Below, one piece after another: positions 47,964-57,810 of a DNA stretch of 64,000 nt. The notes below the pieces were generated by a model, which was given only the letters and a program-made list of their open reading frames with translations, was not told the DNA's origin and did not search any database. The first letter of the stretch is position 1. Each line of letters begins with the position of its first letter. The stretch lies in the NCBI RefSeq assembly GCF_012222825.1, contig NZ_CP038017.1, positions 682,001-746,000 on the forward strand, read 5' to 3'. Both the position numbers and the translations under genes were made by a program. The stretch comes from Allofrancisella frigidaquae (GTDB lineage: Bacteria > Pseudomonadota > Gammaproteobacteria > Francisellales > Francisellaceae).

Positions 47964-48433
47964 AAAGACCTAAATTTACAGAAGCTGATAAAAATACTCT
48001 TGTATTAGTTGGAAAAGACTTCTTTCAAAGAGATGTATATTTAGAAAAAAATACTTATAAAGCTTGGTTAGCTTTATATGCTGCTGCTAAGTCTGATGGT
48101 ATAGAACTTTTTATTGTATCTGGGTTTAGAAGCTATGATTATCAACAAAAGATTATTGATAGAAAATTAGCCAATGGTCAAACATTGGAGCAAATTAGCA
48201 AAGTAAATGCTTTAGTGGGAGAAAGTGAGCATCATACAGGTAAAGCTATAGATTTGACAACCTTAGGTGAAAAAGAAGTTTTAACTGAGGAGTTTGAAAA
48301 TACTGAAGCTTTTTATTGGCTAGATGAAAACGCTTCAAAATATGGTTTTATAATGAGTTTTCCTAGAAATAATAAATACGGCTTTATTTATGAGCCATGG
48401 CACTGGTGTTATAAAGATGAAAAATTTAAATAA
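47957..48433 (+). CDS. M15B (VanY-type) D-Ala-D-Ala carboxypeptidase
   Basis: A 158-residue zinc peptidase that trims the terminal D-Ala of peptidoglycan stems. Zinc motifs are SEHHTGKAIDL and EPWHWCY, with FRSYDYQQKII upstream. It has no signal peptide or membrane anchor that I can see, which is odd for a periplasmic role; it may act on cytoplasmic muropeptides or be exported another way. It overlaps dnaQ by seven bases and the lipoprotein gene by 17. Confidence 0.87.
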   Translation: MVKRPKFTEADKNTLVLVGKDFFQRDVYLEKNTYKAWLALYAAAKSDGIELFIVSGFRSYDYQQKIIDRKLANGQTLEQISKVNALVGESEHHTGKAIDLTTLGEKEVLTEEFENTEAFYWLDENASKYGFIMSFPRNNKYGFIYEPWHWCYKDEKFK

Positions 48434-49835
48434 ATTATTTTTGATTTGCTGGGTATGTTTATTAGGTAGCTGCAGTAGTGCTTATAAAGATGCTAAAGAT
48501 GACCTTACCAAAGTAGAATTTGAATCTGGTAACTACCCTAAATTATTTTTTTCTGTACGTGAGAAGTTAGCACAGGCAAATTTAAAATCAGCTATTAAAA
48601 GCAATAACCATATTGGAAATATAGAACAACTTAAAAATTTAAATAGTTTAGAATCTGGAAGATTATTACAACTAAATGATCAGTACCAAATTTCCATAGA
48701 TGAGTATAATAAAGCTTTAAGTACTGTGGCGACATCTAAAGATGAAGCTATAAAGCAAGCAAGAGCAATATTATTAAATAAAAATACTTATAATTATTAT
48801 GACACTGATAATGCGTATGTAATTCCTGACTACGCTATAAACTTCTTGTATATATATCAAGCTTTAAACTATTTAAAACAAAATGATTTAAGTTCTGCAC
48901 TTAATTCGTTAAAGCAACTAGATGATGCTAAGTTCTGGACCCTTCAGCAAGATGGTATAGCTAAAGGTATGGCTAAACTAGCACAAAAACAGCTTAAAAC
49001 AGATGCTGTTAATATGGAAAATTTAGGCGTTAAAAATTTCGAAGCTTTAGAAAATATGACTAATTTTTCTGACAGGGTCCCAAATTCATATGGCAATCCT
49101 ATGGGATATTACTTAAATGCTATCTTAGAAAGTTCTATATCTAAAGATTATAATGCTGCTTTAACAAGTTTAATAAAAGCTCAACAATATACAGTTGGAA
49201 ATCATTATCTTGACCAAACAGTACAAGAATTCTATTCTGCAATAGAAAGCCAAACATCACCATTTCCAATGGGAATGGGTCGGATAGTTGTTTTTTATGA
49301 GCAAGGGTTAGTAAACACTAGAGATTCCATAAAAGCACCTTTAAATATTGGCAATATTGGAGTTAGGAAATTTCAATTACCTGTTTACAATACACAGTAC
49401 CAATTTTTTGAGCCTAAAAAGGTTATAATTTCAGATAATGATAGAGAATTAGTCAATACTTATACCGAAACACTATTAGATGGTACTTTATTTGCTATAA
49501 AATCTTTAGTGGCTGAATATCCTAAGATAATTATGCAAAATACAGTCATTGAGATTTTAAAGTACAATTATGATAAAAATTTTGCCTTAGGTGGGTTGCT
49601 AGGAAGTAAGTTGAAATTTGATTTATCAAAAATAGAACCAAAAGAAGCTGATTTAAGAAGTTGGCTACTGCTGCCAAATAGCGTGGATTTGTTTGAACAA
49701 CAGATAGATAGTGGAACTTATACTATCCAAATAAATAATATACGTCAAAAAATATCAGTCCAGCAAGGTAAAACAACTTTGTTATGGGTTGTCGATATAG
49801 GTAGCTTTAAAAAAGTTTTTTATTTTATTGTTTGA
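48417..49835 (+). CDS. Lipoprotein of the COG3014 type, function unknown
   Basis: A 472-residue lipoprotein with a signal peptide and lipobox LLGSC (MKNLNKLFLICWVCLLGSC). The body is mostly helical with TPR-like spacing (IDEYNKAL, NFLYIYQALNYLKQNDLSSAL, AALTSLIKAQQY), resembling COG3014 surface lipoproteins. The ATG at 48417 lies inside the end of the previous gene, which fits translational coupling; an ATG 27 bases upstream does not give a signal peptide. Role unknown. Confidence 0.7.
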   Translation: MKNLNKLFLICWVCLLGSCSSAYKDAKDDLTKVEFESGNYPKLFFSVREKLAQANLKSAIKSNNHIGNIEQLKNLNSLESGRLLQLNDQYQISIDEYNKALSTVATSKDEAIKQARAILLNKNTYNYYDTDNAYVIPDYAINFLYIYQALNYLKQNDLSSALNSLKQLDDAKFWTLQQDGIAKGMAKLAQKQLKTDAVNMENLGVKNFEALENMTNFSDRVPNSYGNPMGYYLNAILESSISKDYNAALTSLIKAQQYTVGNHYLDQTVQEFYSAIESQTSPFPMGMGRIVVFYEQGLVNTRDSIKAPLNIGNIGVRKFQLPVYNTQYQFFEPKKVIISDNDRELVNTYTETLLDGTLFAIKSLVAEYPKIIMQNTVIEILKYNYDKNFALGGLLGSKLKFDLSKIEPKEADLRSWLLLPNSVDLFEQQIDSGTYTIQINNIRQKISVQQGKTTLLWVVDIGSFKKVFYFIV

Positions 49836-49923
49836 TTTTCTAGCCGTAACCATATTTACTCCCCATGGGCTAAATGATATAACTTAATTAGAATATTCAT
49901 AATAATACACAAGGAAGTATCTT

Positions 49924-51036
49924 ATGAAAAAAGTTTTAATTTTAGGAGCTGGCCGTGTAGGCTCTTTGGCGTCATGCTTGCTTGTAGACAGTGGTGAATA
50001 TATTGTCCATTTAGTTGATAAGGTTATACCTGAAGATAACCCAACCTTGGAAAAAAATAATACAAATCTTAAATACATTGAATTAGATGTAACTAATACA
50101 GAAAAATTAGAAAATTATGCTAAAGATAATAGTTTTGATGCGATAGTTTCTTGTTTACCGTTTTATTTTAATAAAGGCATAGCAAGCTTAGCAGCTAAGT
50201 TAGACCTTAACTACTTTGATTTAACAGAAGATGTTGAAACAACAAAATATATTAAAGAATTAGCATCTACATCAAATAGTTTTTTTGCCCCTCAATGTGG
50301 TTTGGCACCAGGATTTATTAGCATTGTAACTAATAATCTTTTGGGTGAATTTGAGCAGGTTGACACTGTGCGTATGCGTGTAGGAGCTTTACCTCTTAAT
50401 GTCTCAAACACACTTCAATATGGTTTAACGTGGTCTACAGAAGGTTTGGTAAATGAGTACGCTAAGCCTTGTGAAGCAGTAGTAGGAGGGCAAAAGAGGA
50501 TTCTAGCACCATTAGCTGATATTGAAGAGATTAAGATTGATGGCTTAACTTACGAAGCTTTTAGTACTTCAGGTGGAGTTGGCTCGATGATTGAGACCTA
50601 TAAAGATAAAGTCAAAAATATGAATTATAAAAGTATTCGTCACCCTGGGCATTGCGAAAAAATGAGATTTTTAATGCAAGATATGAAGCTTGGTGATGAT
50701 TTAGACCTAATGGTTAAAATTATGGATAATGCTATCCCACGTATTAACCAAGACATAGTATTAATATACGTTTCAGTAGACGGGATTCGTAAAGGTCTTA
50801 AGTCTGAGCGTCATTTTGCTCAAAAATATCCATCCAAAGTTATATTTAAAAAGCGTTTTTCAGCTTTACAATTAACTACAGCAACAAGCCTTTGCGTGAC
50901 TATAGATATCATGCTAAATAAACCGCAAAAAGCTTCTGGTTTTATTAATCAAGAGTCTATTTGCTTAAAAGATTTTTATAATAATAAGTTTGGAGATTAC
51001 TATAAAAACTCTGGTTTTTTGATACAAGCTGAATAG
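49924..51036 (+). CDS. Saccharopine dehydrogenase-like protein (LYS9 type)
   Basis: A 370-residue NAD(P)-dependent oxidoreductase with the Rossmann start VLILGAGRVGSLASCLL and the conserved PQCGLAPGFISIVTNN block of glutamate-forming saccharopine dehydrogenases. The expected reaction is saccharopine to alpha-aminoadipic semialdehyde plus glutamate. It starts a close cluster with an ALDH7-type dehydrogenase (15 bases on) and a DUF1338 protein (6 bases on), both later steps of lysine breakdown. No lysine-ketoglutarate reductase lies in the window. Related proteins act on other opine-like substrates, so the assignment leans on context. Confidence 0.82.
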   Translation: MKKVLILGAGRVGSLASCLLVDSGEYIVHLVDKVIPEDNPTLEKNNTNLKYIELDVTNTEKLENYAKDNSFDAIVSCLPFYFNKGIASLAAKLDLNYFDLTEDVETTKYIKELASTSNSFFAPQCGLAPGFISIVTNNLLGEFEQVDTVRMRVGALPLNVSNTLQYGLTWSTEGLVNEYAKPCEAVVGGQKRILAPLADIEEIKIDGLTYEAFSTSGGVGSMIETYKDKVKNMNYKSIRHPGHCEKMRFLMQDMKLGDDLDLMVKIMDNAIPRINQDIVLIYVSVDGIRKGLKSERHFAQKYPSKVIFKKRFSALQLTTATSLCVTIDIMLNKPQKASGFINQESICLKDFYNNKFGDYYKNSGFLIQAE

Positions 51037-51051
51037 CAGGAGGTTATTAAT

Positions 51052-52542
51052 ATGTTAGAGAAATTTAACTTAGGTCTAGAAAACTATATAGTAAATGATA
51101 GTGGAGATACTATTGAAACCCTCAATCCAGCTAATGGTCAAATTATCGCTAGAGTTCTAAATCACAGTATTAAAGATATGCAAAATGCTATTGCAAAAGC
51201 TAAAGAAGCTTTTTTACAGTGGCGTCAGATGCCAGCTCCAAAAAGAGGGGAGTTGGTTAGATTAATAGCTCAAGAGCTACGTGAAAATAAAGATTCTTTA
51301 GGTAGTTTAGTATCATTAGAAATGGGTAAGTCTAAGCAAGAAGGTGACGGTGAGGTTCAAGAAATGATTGACATGGCAGATTTTGCTGTTGGTCAATCAC
51401 GTATGCTCTATGGTGCAACTATGCATTCTGAAAGAGCTGAACATAGAATGTATGAGCAGTGGCATCCTTTGGGCGTAGTAGGCGTTATTTCGGCATTTAA
51501 TTTTCCTGTTGCTGTATGGTCGTGGAATGCATTTTTAGCGGTAATATGTGGTAATACAGTAGTATGGAAACCTTCTGAAAAAACTCCTTTGTGCTCTATT
51601 GCTGTACAAAATATTTGTCAAAAAGTTATTAAAGAAAATAACTACCCAGAAATTTTTTACACTGTTATTTCAAAGGATATAGAAGTTTCAAAGGCTTTAG
51701 TTAACGATGAAAGGGTAAACTTAGTTTCATTTACTGGCTCAACAAAAGTAGGGCAAGATGTTGGCCAACAGGTAGCAAAGCGTTTTGGTAAATGTATTTT
51801 AGAGTTAGGTGGCAATAATGCAACAATAATAGATGAAACTGCTGATTTAAAGCTTGCAATACCTGGAGCTGTCTTTGGGGCTGTTGGTACAGCTGGGCAA
51901 CGTTGTACAAGCTTGCGTCGTCTTATAGTGCACACGTCTATCTACGATTTGGTCAAAGAAAAAATGCTTAATGCTTACAAGCAAATCAAAGTTGGTGATC
52001 CCTTGGATCAAAAAAATCTAATGGGACCAGTTATAGACCAAGTTGCTGTTGAGAATTTTATTAATACAGTTTCAAAAGCAAAAGAGCAAGGTGGTAAGCT
52101 TCTAATAGGCGGTAAGCAAATACAAAAAGAAGGATTTTTTGTAGAGCCAACTATTATAGAAGCTAACAAAGATATGCATATAGTAGCAGAAGAAAACTTT
52201 TGTCCTATTTTATACATAATGCCTTTTGAAAATATAGACGAAGCGATTAAATTAAATAACTCGGTTAATTATGGACTATCAAGTTCTATTTTTACCAATA
52301 ATTTACAAAATGCTGAAAAGTTCCTCTCAAGCCAAGGTAGTGATTGTGGTATTGCTAATGTAAACATTGGAACTTCAGGAGCAGAAATTGGTGGAGCTTT
52401 TGGTGGAGAAAAGCATACAGGTGGTGGCCGTGAGGCTGGTTCAGATGCATGGAAAGCTTATATGCGTAGACAAACTAATACTATAAACTATGGTAAAGAT
52501 TTACCATTAGCGCAAGGTATTAAATTTAATTTGGAGGATTAA
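51052..52542 (+). CDS. amaB: Alpha-aminoadipic semialdehyde dehydrogenase (ALDH7/AmaB type)
   Basis: A 496-residue NAD-dependent aldehyde dehydrogenase. It has [27 protein letters not shown], the catalytic Glu in [11 protein letters not shown], the catalytic Cys in [17 protein letters not shown], and the C-terminal [22 protein letters not shown] split as the ALDH7 signature. ALDH7/AmaB oxidises aminoadipic semialdehyde (or its cyclic imine) to 2-aminoadipate. It sits between a saccharopine dehydrogenase-like gene and a DUF1338 gene, a context that supports this substrate. AGGAGG lies before the ATG. Confidence 0.87.
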   Translation: MLEKFNLGLENYIVNDSGDTIETLNPANGQIIARVLNHSIKDMQNAIAKAKEAFLQWRQMPAPKRGELVRLIAQELRENKDSLGSLVSLEMGKSKQEGDGEVQEMIDMADFAVGQSRMLYGATMHSERAEHRMYEQWHPLGVVGVISAFNFPVAVWSWNAFLAVICGNTVVWKPSEKTPLCSIAVQNICQKVIKENNYPEIFYTVISKDIEVSKALVNDERVNLVSFTGSTKVGQDVGQQVAKRFGKCILELGGNNATIIDETADLKLAIPGAVFGAVGTAGQRCTSLRRLIVHTSIYDLVKEKMLNAYKQIKVGDPLDQKNLMGPVIDQVAVENFINTVSKAKEQGGKLLIGGKQIQKEGFFVEPTIIEANKDMHIVAEENFCPILYIMPFENIDEAIKLNNSVNYGLSSSIFTNNLQNAEKFLSSQGSDCGIANVNIGTSGAEIGGAFGGEKHTGGGREAGSDAWKAYMRRQTNTINYGKDLPLAQGIKFNLED

Positions 52543-52548
52543 AAATTT

Positions 52549-53349
52549 ATGAGTATAGATATTTTAAATAAGCTATGGGATCAATATGTTGCTTTTAATC
52601 CTCATGTTACCCAGATTTATGATCTGTTTGTGAAACAAGGAGAAAATCCTGTCAATGATCATATTGCATTAAGAACATTAGATGATCCAAGTATAGATAT
52701 AAATACTTTAGCTCAAGTTTTTATAGATAAGGGGTATAGTATTTGTGGAGATTATGATTTTAACGTTAAAAAACTAAAAGCAATACACCTTGAACATACA
52801 GATGAGAATCAGCCAAAAGTTTTTATAAGCCAGTTATTGACAAAAGAGTTTAGCTCTTTTGTTCAGGAAACTATGAAAAAATGTATCAAAGCTATTCCGC
52901 AAAAGTTATTAGACAATAAAGAGCAACTTTTAATTTCAGGCACTAGTTGGGATAAATTAAGTTATCAAACTTATACTAAACTTTTAGAAGAATCTGAATA
53001 TGCGGCTTGGTTTTATGCCTTTGGTTTTAGGGCAAATCATTTTACAGTATTTATCAATAAATTAAAAAAATTTGATGAAGTAGCACAAGTAAATGACTTC
53101 TTAAAACAAAATAGTATAAAGCTTAACTCTTCAGGTGGAGAAATAAAAGGCACTTCAGCTGATTTGTTAGAGCAGTCAAGTACACTGTCTGGTTTGGTAG
53201 AGGTGGATTTTATCGAAGGTAAGCAAACTATACCATGCTGTTACTATGAATTTGCTAAAAGGTATCAGGATAAAAATGGTAAGTTATACCAAGGTTTTGT
53301 AGCTAAATCAGCTGATAAAATTTTTGAAAGTACTAACTTTAAGAGCTAG
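52549..53349 (+). CDS. hglS: DUF1338 2-oxoadipate dioxygenase/decarboxylase (HglS-like)
   Basis: A 266-residue DUF1338 protein. This non-heme iron family includes HglS/YdcJ, which turns 2-oxoadipate into D-2-hydroxyglutarate. Visible are NDHIALRTLDDP with the likely metal His, FRANHFTVFINKL with a second His, and the GGEIKG and VEVDFIEGKQTIPCCYYEF end region with the likely Glu. It is shorter than E. coli YdcJ (about 450), like the compact branch of the family. As third gene of the cluster, it supports a saccharopine-type lysine breakdown; the aminotransferase between steps is not here. Confidence 0.82.
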   Translation: MSIDILNKLWDQYVAFNPHVTQIYDLFVKQGENPVNDHIALRTLDDPSIDINTLAQVFIDKGYSICGDYDFNVKKLKAIHLEHTDENQPKVFISQLLTKEFSSFVQETMKKCIKAIPQKLLDNKEQLLISGTSWDKLSYQTYTKLLEESEYAAWFYAFGFRANHFTVFINKLKKFDEVAQVNDFLKQNSIKLNSSGGEIKGTSADLLEQSSTLSGLVEVDFIEGKQTIPCCYYEFAKRYQDKNGKLYQGFVAKSADKIFESTNFKS

Positions 53350-53365
53350 TAATTTTATTAAAAAT

Positions 53366-53393
53366 TTGCATTTAATTGAATATATGCTAAAAT
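53366..53393 (+). promoter_or_regulatory. Likely rpsU operon promoter
   Basis: TTGCAT (53366-53371) and an extended -10 TGC-TAAAAT (53385-53393), with a 16-base spacer, lie about 80 bases before rpsU. Confidence 0.5.
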
Positions 53394-53474
53394 CTTGATT
53401 TGTTATTTAATGGTGTGTACCCTAAACTTTTATAAACTTAATTAACTGGCATTTTTAAGTGAGGTGAGAGAAGT

Positions 53475-53669
53475 ATGCCAAGCGTTAGAGTTAAAGAAAG
53501 AGAACCTTTTGACGTTGCTCTTAGAAGATTTAAAAGATCTTGTGAGAAAGCTGGAATAGTATCTGAGCTACGCAGTAGAGAATACTATGAAAAACCAACT
53601 TGGGCACGTAAAAGAAAAAAAGCTGCTGCTGTAAAAAGGGCTTTCAAAAGCAATATAGTAGCAAGATAA
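53475..53669 (+). CDS. rpsU: 30S ribosomal protein S21
   Basis: A 64-residue basic protein ([20 protein letters not shown]) of the small ribosomal subunit, involved in translation initiation. It heads the macromolecular-synthesis operon rpsU-yqeY-dnaG-rpoD. A GAGGTGAGAG ribosome site precedes the ATG. Confidence 0.97.
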   Translation: MPSVRVKEREPFDVALRRFKRSCEKAGIVSELRSREYYEKPTWARKRKKAAAVKRAFKSNIVAR

Positions 53670-53682
53670 TTTAATTCACCTT

Positions 53683-53702
53683 GAGAGTAATTAAATACTC
53701 TC
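53683..53702 (+). terminator. Attenuator-like hairpin after rpsU
   Basis: A perfect 7-bp stem (GAGAGTA/TACTCTC) with a six-base loop, followed by an AT-rich stretch with only short T runs, lies between rpsU and yqeY. In E. coli a partial terminator in the same place keeps primase levels below S21 levels; the same logic likely holds here. Confidence 0.6.
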
Positions 53703-53733
53703 ATCTATTTTATTAGGAAATCTTATTTATACA

Positions 53734-54180
53734 ATGTCACAAATTTTTAATCAGTTGACTCAAGATATGAAAGAGTCTATGAAAAATAAAGATAAAAATA
53801 GGCTAACTACTATTCGTATGGCTATGGCTGCTATTAAACAAAAGCAGATAGATGAAAAAATTGCTATAACTGATGATATCGTGATAGCTATCGTTAATAA
53901 GATGATCAAACAAAGGCAAGATTCTTATAATCAATATATCCAAGCTAATAGAGTTGAGTTGGCGGATGGTGAAAAAAGGGAAATAGAAATTCTCACAAAT
54001 TATATGCCAAAGCAGCTAAGTGACGAAGAGGTAGTTGCAATAGTGCAAAAAGCTATAGAGTCTGTAGGTGCTACTTCCATGAAAGAAATGGGAAAAATCA
54101 TGGCATATGTAAAGGAAGAGTTAGCTGGTAGAACAGATATGAGTAAAGTTAGTGCTATAGTAAAATCAAATTTAGGTTAG
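53734..54180 (+). CDS. yqeY: GatB/YqeY domain protein
   Basis: A 148-residue protein of the YqeY family, sharing the C-terminal helical domain of GatB that contacts tRNA. Typical are LTTIRMAMAAIKQKQIDE and MPKQLSDEEV, then SMKEMGKIMAYVKEEL. The role of the free-standing form is unclear. It is second gene of the rpsU-dnaG-rpoD operon, a common placement. Confidence 0.92.
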   Translation: MSQIFNQLTQDMKESMKNKDKNRLTTIRMAMAAIKQKQIDEKIAITDDIVIAIVNKMIKQRQDSYNQYIQANRVELADGEKREIEILTNYMPKQLSDEEVVAIVQKAIESVGATSMKEMGKIMAYVKEELAGRTDMSKVSAIVKSNLG

Positions 54181-54198
54181 TTTTTGCTGCTTTAAAAT

Positions 54199-56016
54199 AT
54201 GACAAAAAGAGTCTCCAATATTTTTATCAAAGATCTAATATCTAGTGTTGATATTGTTGATGTAATTTCACGTTTTGTTAAGCTTAAAAAATCTGGTAAA
54301 AACTATAAAGGTTGTTGCCCATTTCATAACGAAAAAACTCCTTCTTTTTTTGTAACTCCGGATAAAAATTTTTTTCATTGTTTTGGGTGTCAAGAGTCAG
54401 GAGATACTATTACTTTTATAAAAAAAGTTAATAATTTAGATTTTATTGATGCTGTAAAAAATTTAGCAGAAATGATAGGTAAGCCTATAGAATATGAAAA
54501 TCATTCTCAAGAAGATATACAGCAAGAACAATTATATAATAAATGTATAAGTTTTCTGGAAACAGCTCAAAAATATTATCGTTGGAGTCTAGGAAATTCC
54601 AGTATGAAAGATAAGGCTATAGATTATTTAAAAAAACGTGCTATAAGTAGCGAGTTAGCTAAATTTTTTGGTATCGGATATGCTTGTGATGGGTGGGATA
54701 ACATTATCCAATTGGCGAAAAAAGCAAAACTTACTGATGATATTTTGATTGAAACAGGTTTGGTAGTACAAAAAGATAACGGTAATATTTATGACCGTTT
54801 TCGTAAAAGGATAATGTTCCCTATACGTAATATTCAAGGGAATGTTATAGCTTATGGTGGTAGAGTGTTAGATGATAAGGACGGTGTAAAATATATTAAC
54901 TCACCTGAAACCCTAATTTTCCAGAAAAATAATATACTTTACGGTTTATATGAGTATAGACAATTTAAAAAACAACAGAAAAATGTAAGTGAAAGTTTAG
55001 TTGTAGTAGAGGGCTATATGGATGTTGTGGGATTAGCACAGCATGGCTTTTATGGGGCAGTTGCTACTTTGGGGACAGCATTTACGCAAAATCATGCGAA
55101 AATTTTATTTAGAGAAACTAATTCGGTGGTATTATGCTTTGATGGAGATCAAGCTGGACAAAAAGCTGCTATCAGGACTATAAAAATAGTATTACCAACT
55201 TTAACTGCTAATAAAAAACTTAGGATACTGACTTTAGAAAATAATAAAGATCCAGATGATTATATAAAAGAATATGGTTTAGAAGCTTTTCAAAATATTT
55301 TAGATAAAGCGTTACCAGTAGCGGAGTTTCTAATTAAAAATTTTGTAGGTAATCGAGACCTTAATACCGCACAAGCAAAAGTAGAAGTGTTAGAAAATTT
55401 AAAAGCATTTTTAACTGAAGTAGAGGAAAATATCTATTCAGAAAGCATAATAGCTACAATATCTGATAAGGTAAATATAAAAATAGATCAAGTAAAGAAG
55501 ATTTTAAAAATACGCAAGAGAATAGACAGTACTATAGGTCAAAATTTAGCTGTAAAGCGCTATAATAAGCAACTAAAGATCTCCAAAAGTTTGCTTTTAG
55601 AACAGATATTATTGGCAGAAATTTTTGTAAATATAGAAGATTTTAAAGAGTTGCAAAAAAATACTGTTTTTGAGATATTTTCAGCCTCGCAAAACCTAGA
55701 TATTTTAGCAAAGAGCTTGAAAATTCTCAAAGAGGACACATCTAATGAAGTTGAAGCTATTATACTTATACAACTATTAGCGGAAGACTATCCAGAGTGT
55801 CGAGAGTATTTTTTTGAAATTTTGAGTTATGGTATTGAAAATACACTTAAAAAACATGCAAAAGAAGCTGATTACCAAAAGCAAATAGTAGATATGTTAA
55901 AACGAGTTGAGAATCTAAGCGTAAAGCAGCAACTTAAATATTTAGCATCGTTGCCACTTCGGACAGAAATCCAAGAGATGGAACGTAAATATTTAGTAGC
56001 AAAATTAGGTGTTTAG
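54199..56016 (+). CDS. dnaG: DNA primase
   Basis: A 605-residue primase that makes RNA primers at the replication fork. The N-terminal zinc finger is CCPFHNEKTPSFFVTPDKNF followed by HCFGC. The TOPRIM core has VVEGYMDVVGLAQHG and CFDGDQAGQKAA. The C-terminal helicase-binding domain is divergent but of normal size. It lies between yqeY (18 bases) and rpoD (51 bases) in the operon. Confidence 0.96.
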   Translation: MTKRVSNIFIKDLISSVDIVDVISRFVKLKKSGKNYKGCCPFHNEKTPSFFVTPDKNFFHCFGCQESGDTITFIKKVNNLDFIDAVKNLAEMIGKPIEYENHSQEDIQQEQLYNKCISFLETAQKYYRWSLGNSSMKDKAIDYLKKRAISSELAKFFGIGYACDGWDNIIQLAKKAKLTDDILIETGLVVQKDNGNIYDRFRKRIMFPIRNIQGNVIAYGGRVLDDKDGVKYINSPETLIFQKNNILYGLYEYRQFKKQQKNVSESLVVVEGYMDVVGLAQHGFYGAVATLGTAFTQNHAKILFRETNSVVLCFDGDQAGQKAAIRTIKIVLPTLTANKKLRILTLENNKDPDDYIKEYGLEAFQNILDKALPVAEFLIKNFVGNRDLNTAQAKVEVLENLKAFLTEVEENIYSESIIATISDKVNIKIDQVKKILKIRKRIDSTIGQNLAVKRYNKQLKISKSLLLEQILLAEIFVNIEDFKELQKNTVFEIFSASQNLDILAKSLKILKEDTSNEVEAIILIQLLAEDYPECREYFFEILSYGIENTLKKHAKEADYQKQIVDMLKRVENLSVKQQLKYLASLPLRTEIQEMERKYLVAKLGV

Positions 56017-56067
56017 TTTAAATATTAAATGATAAATATAAAAAATAAAATTCTATTGGAGTGTTAA

Positions 56068-57801
56068 ATGACAAAAGAAGATTTGCTCTCAGATCTAAAA
56101 GATTTAATCATCGATGGTAAAGAAAGGGGTTACTTAACGAGAGCTGATATTTTAGATGCTTTGCCCGGTGATGTTTCGGATGATCCTAAAAAGTATGAAG
56201 AGATAGAGGCAATATTAGTAGATGCTGGAATTGATGTTTACGATAGAACTCCCGAGTTAGAAGAAGAGGATGAACGTAAAGTAAGTGAAGCAAACCTTGA
56301 TGATTTGAAAGGAAAAACTTCTGATCCTATCCGTATGTATATGCGAGAAATGGGTATAGTAGACCTTTTAGATAAAAAAGGTGAGACAGAAATTGCAATA
56401 AGGATTGAGGAAGGTACAACAGAAGTTTTTAGTACTATTTTGAGTTATCCAGTAGTTGTTAAAACATATATTGAAAGATTTCGTGAGCTAGAAGAGAAGG
56501 CTGCTGAATACATGGCTTCTCAGGAAATAGAAGAGGAACCTGTAACTAAGTATATTAGATTTAATGAAATAATGGCTGGTTTTAGTGATGAGCAAGATGT
56601 TGAGGAGAAATTAGCTGAAAGCGATCACGAGGAAAAAATAGATACTCAAAGGGCATATGAATTTTTTATAAACCTTGAGAAACTGTATGAGCAATATCAA
56701 GAAAATCCAAACAAAAAGCTCTATACAGTAATAGTTAAAGAATTTGATAACTTAAGGTTATCAACATCACATTTACAAAAATTGGTAGATTATATCAGAT
56801 TACCATTTGTAAAAGTTAGAGAATTGGAAAGAAAAATTTTAAGGTTAAGTGTTGAGAGAGCCAAAACTCCTCGACAAGAATTCCTAAAAGTATACAAAAT
56901 AGGCAAAATAGACTGGCTTGCGCCCATTACTAAAAAATATAAGTTTACTGAAAATGTTATTCGTGAGATAGAAACACTTACTAAGCAGATAAACCAATTC
57001 CAAAATTTAATGATGATGGATATTGAAGAGCTTAAAAAAGTCAATTTAGAGATCTCAAAAAGTGAAGCTAAAATCACGCAAGCTAAGAAAGAAATGATAG
57101 AAGCAAACTTAAGGTTAGTTGTTTCTGAAGCTAAAAAATATACAAATAGAGGTTTACATTTCTTAGACATTATCCAAGAAGGTAATATTGGTTTGATGAA
57201 AGCTGTAGATAAGTTTGATTATCGTAAAGGTTTTAAATTTTCAACTTATGCTACTTGGTGGATCCGTCAAGCTATTACACGCTCTATTGCGGACCAAGCT
57301 AGAACTATTCGTGTGCCAGTGCATATGATAGAGACTATTAATAAGGTAAATAGAGTTAAGCGCCAGATTATGCAAGAAAAAGGTCGTGAAGCTACAGAAG
57401 AGGAGATTATCGAACATACGCCAAATATGACTAAAGAAAAGCTTAAGAAAATTCTTAATATTTCGCATACGCCTATTTCAATGGAAAGCCCAATTGGTGA
57501 TGATGAAGATTCTACAGTAGGTGATTTTATTGAAGATAAAAATAACTATTCTCCAATAGAGTCAGCAAATTTAGAAAACCTAAGAGAAGCAATTAAAGAA
57601 TTGATAGAGACAGGGTTAACTGAAAGAGAAGCTAAAGTTTTGATGATGCGTTTTGGTATAGGTATGAATACTGACCATACTTTAGAAGAAGTAGGTAAGC
57701 AATTCAACGTAACCAGAGAGCGTATTAGACAAATCGAAGCAAAAGCTCTTAGAAAATTAAAACATCCATCTAGATCATCTTTCTTAAAAACTTTTTTATA
57801 A
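56068..57801 (+). CDS. rpoD: RNA polymerase sigma factor RpoD (sigma-70)
   Basis: A 577-residue housekeeping sigma factor. Region 1.1 ([17 protein letters not shown]), region 1.2 ([16 protein letters not shown]), region 2 ([40 protein letters not shown]), region 3 and region 4 ([40 protein letters not shown]) are all present. Slightly shorter than E. coli RpoD because the non-conserved insert is reduced. Last gene of the operon. A good GGAG precedes the ATG. Confidence 0.97.
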   Translation: MTKEDLLSDLKDLIIDGKERGYLTRADILDALPGDVSDDPKKYEEIEAILVDAGIDVYDRTPELEEEDERKVSEANLDDLKGKTSDPIRMYMREMGIVDLLDKKGETEIAIRIEEGTTEVFSTILSYPVVVKTYIERFRELEEKAAEYMASQEIEEEPVTKYIRFNEIMAGFSDEQDVEEKLAESDHEEKIDTQRAYEFFINLEKLYEQYQENPNKKLYTVIVKEFDNLRLSTSHLQKLVDYIRLPFVKVRELERKILRLSVERAKTPRQEFLKVYKIGKIDWLAPITKKYKFTENVIREIETLTKQINQFQNLMMMDIEELKKVNLEISKSEAKITQAKKEMIEANLRLVVSEAKKYTNRGLHFLDIIQEGNIGLMKAVDKFDYRKGFKFSTYATWWIRQAITRSIADQARTIRVPVHMIETINKVNRVKRQIMQEKGREATEEEIIEHTPNMTKEKLKKILNISHTPISMESPIGDDEDSTVGDFIEDKNNYSPIESANLENLREAIKELIETGLTEREAKVLMMRFGIGMNTDHTLEEVGKQFNVTRERIRQIEAKALRKLKHPSRSSFLKTFL

Positions 57802-57810
57802 TTTATAGGC

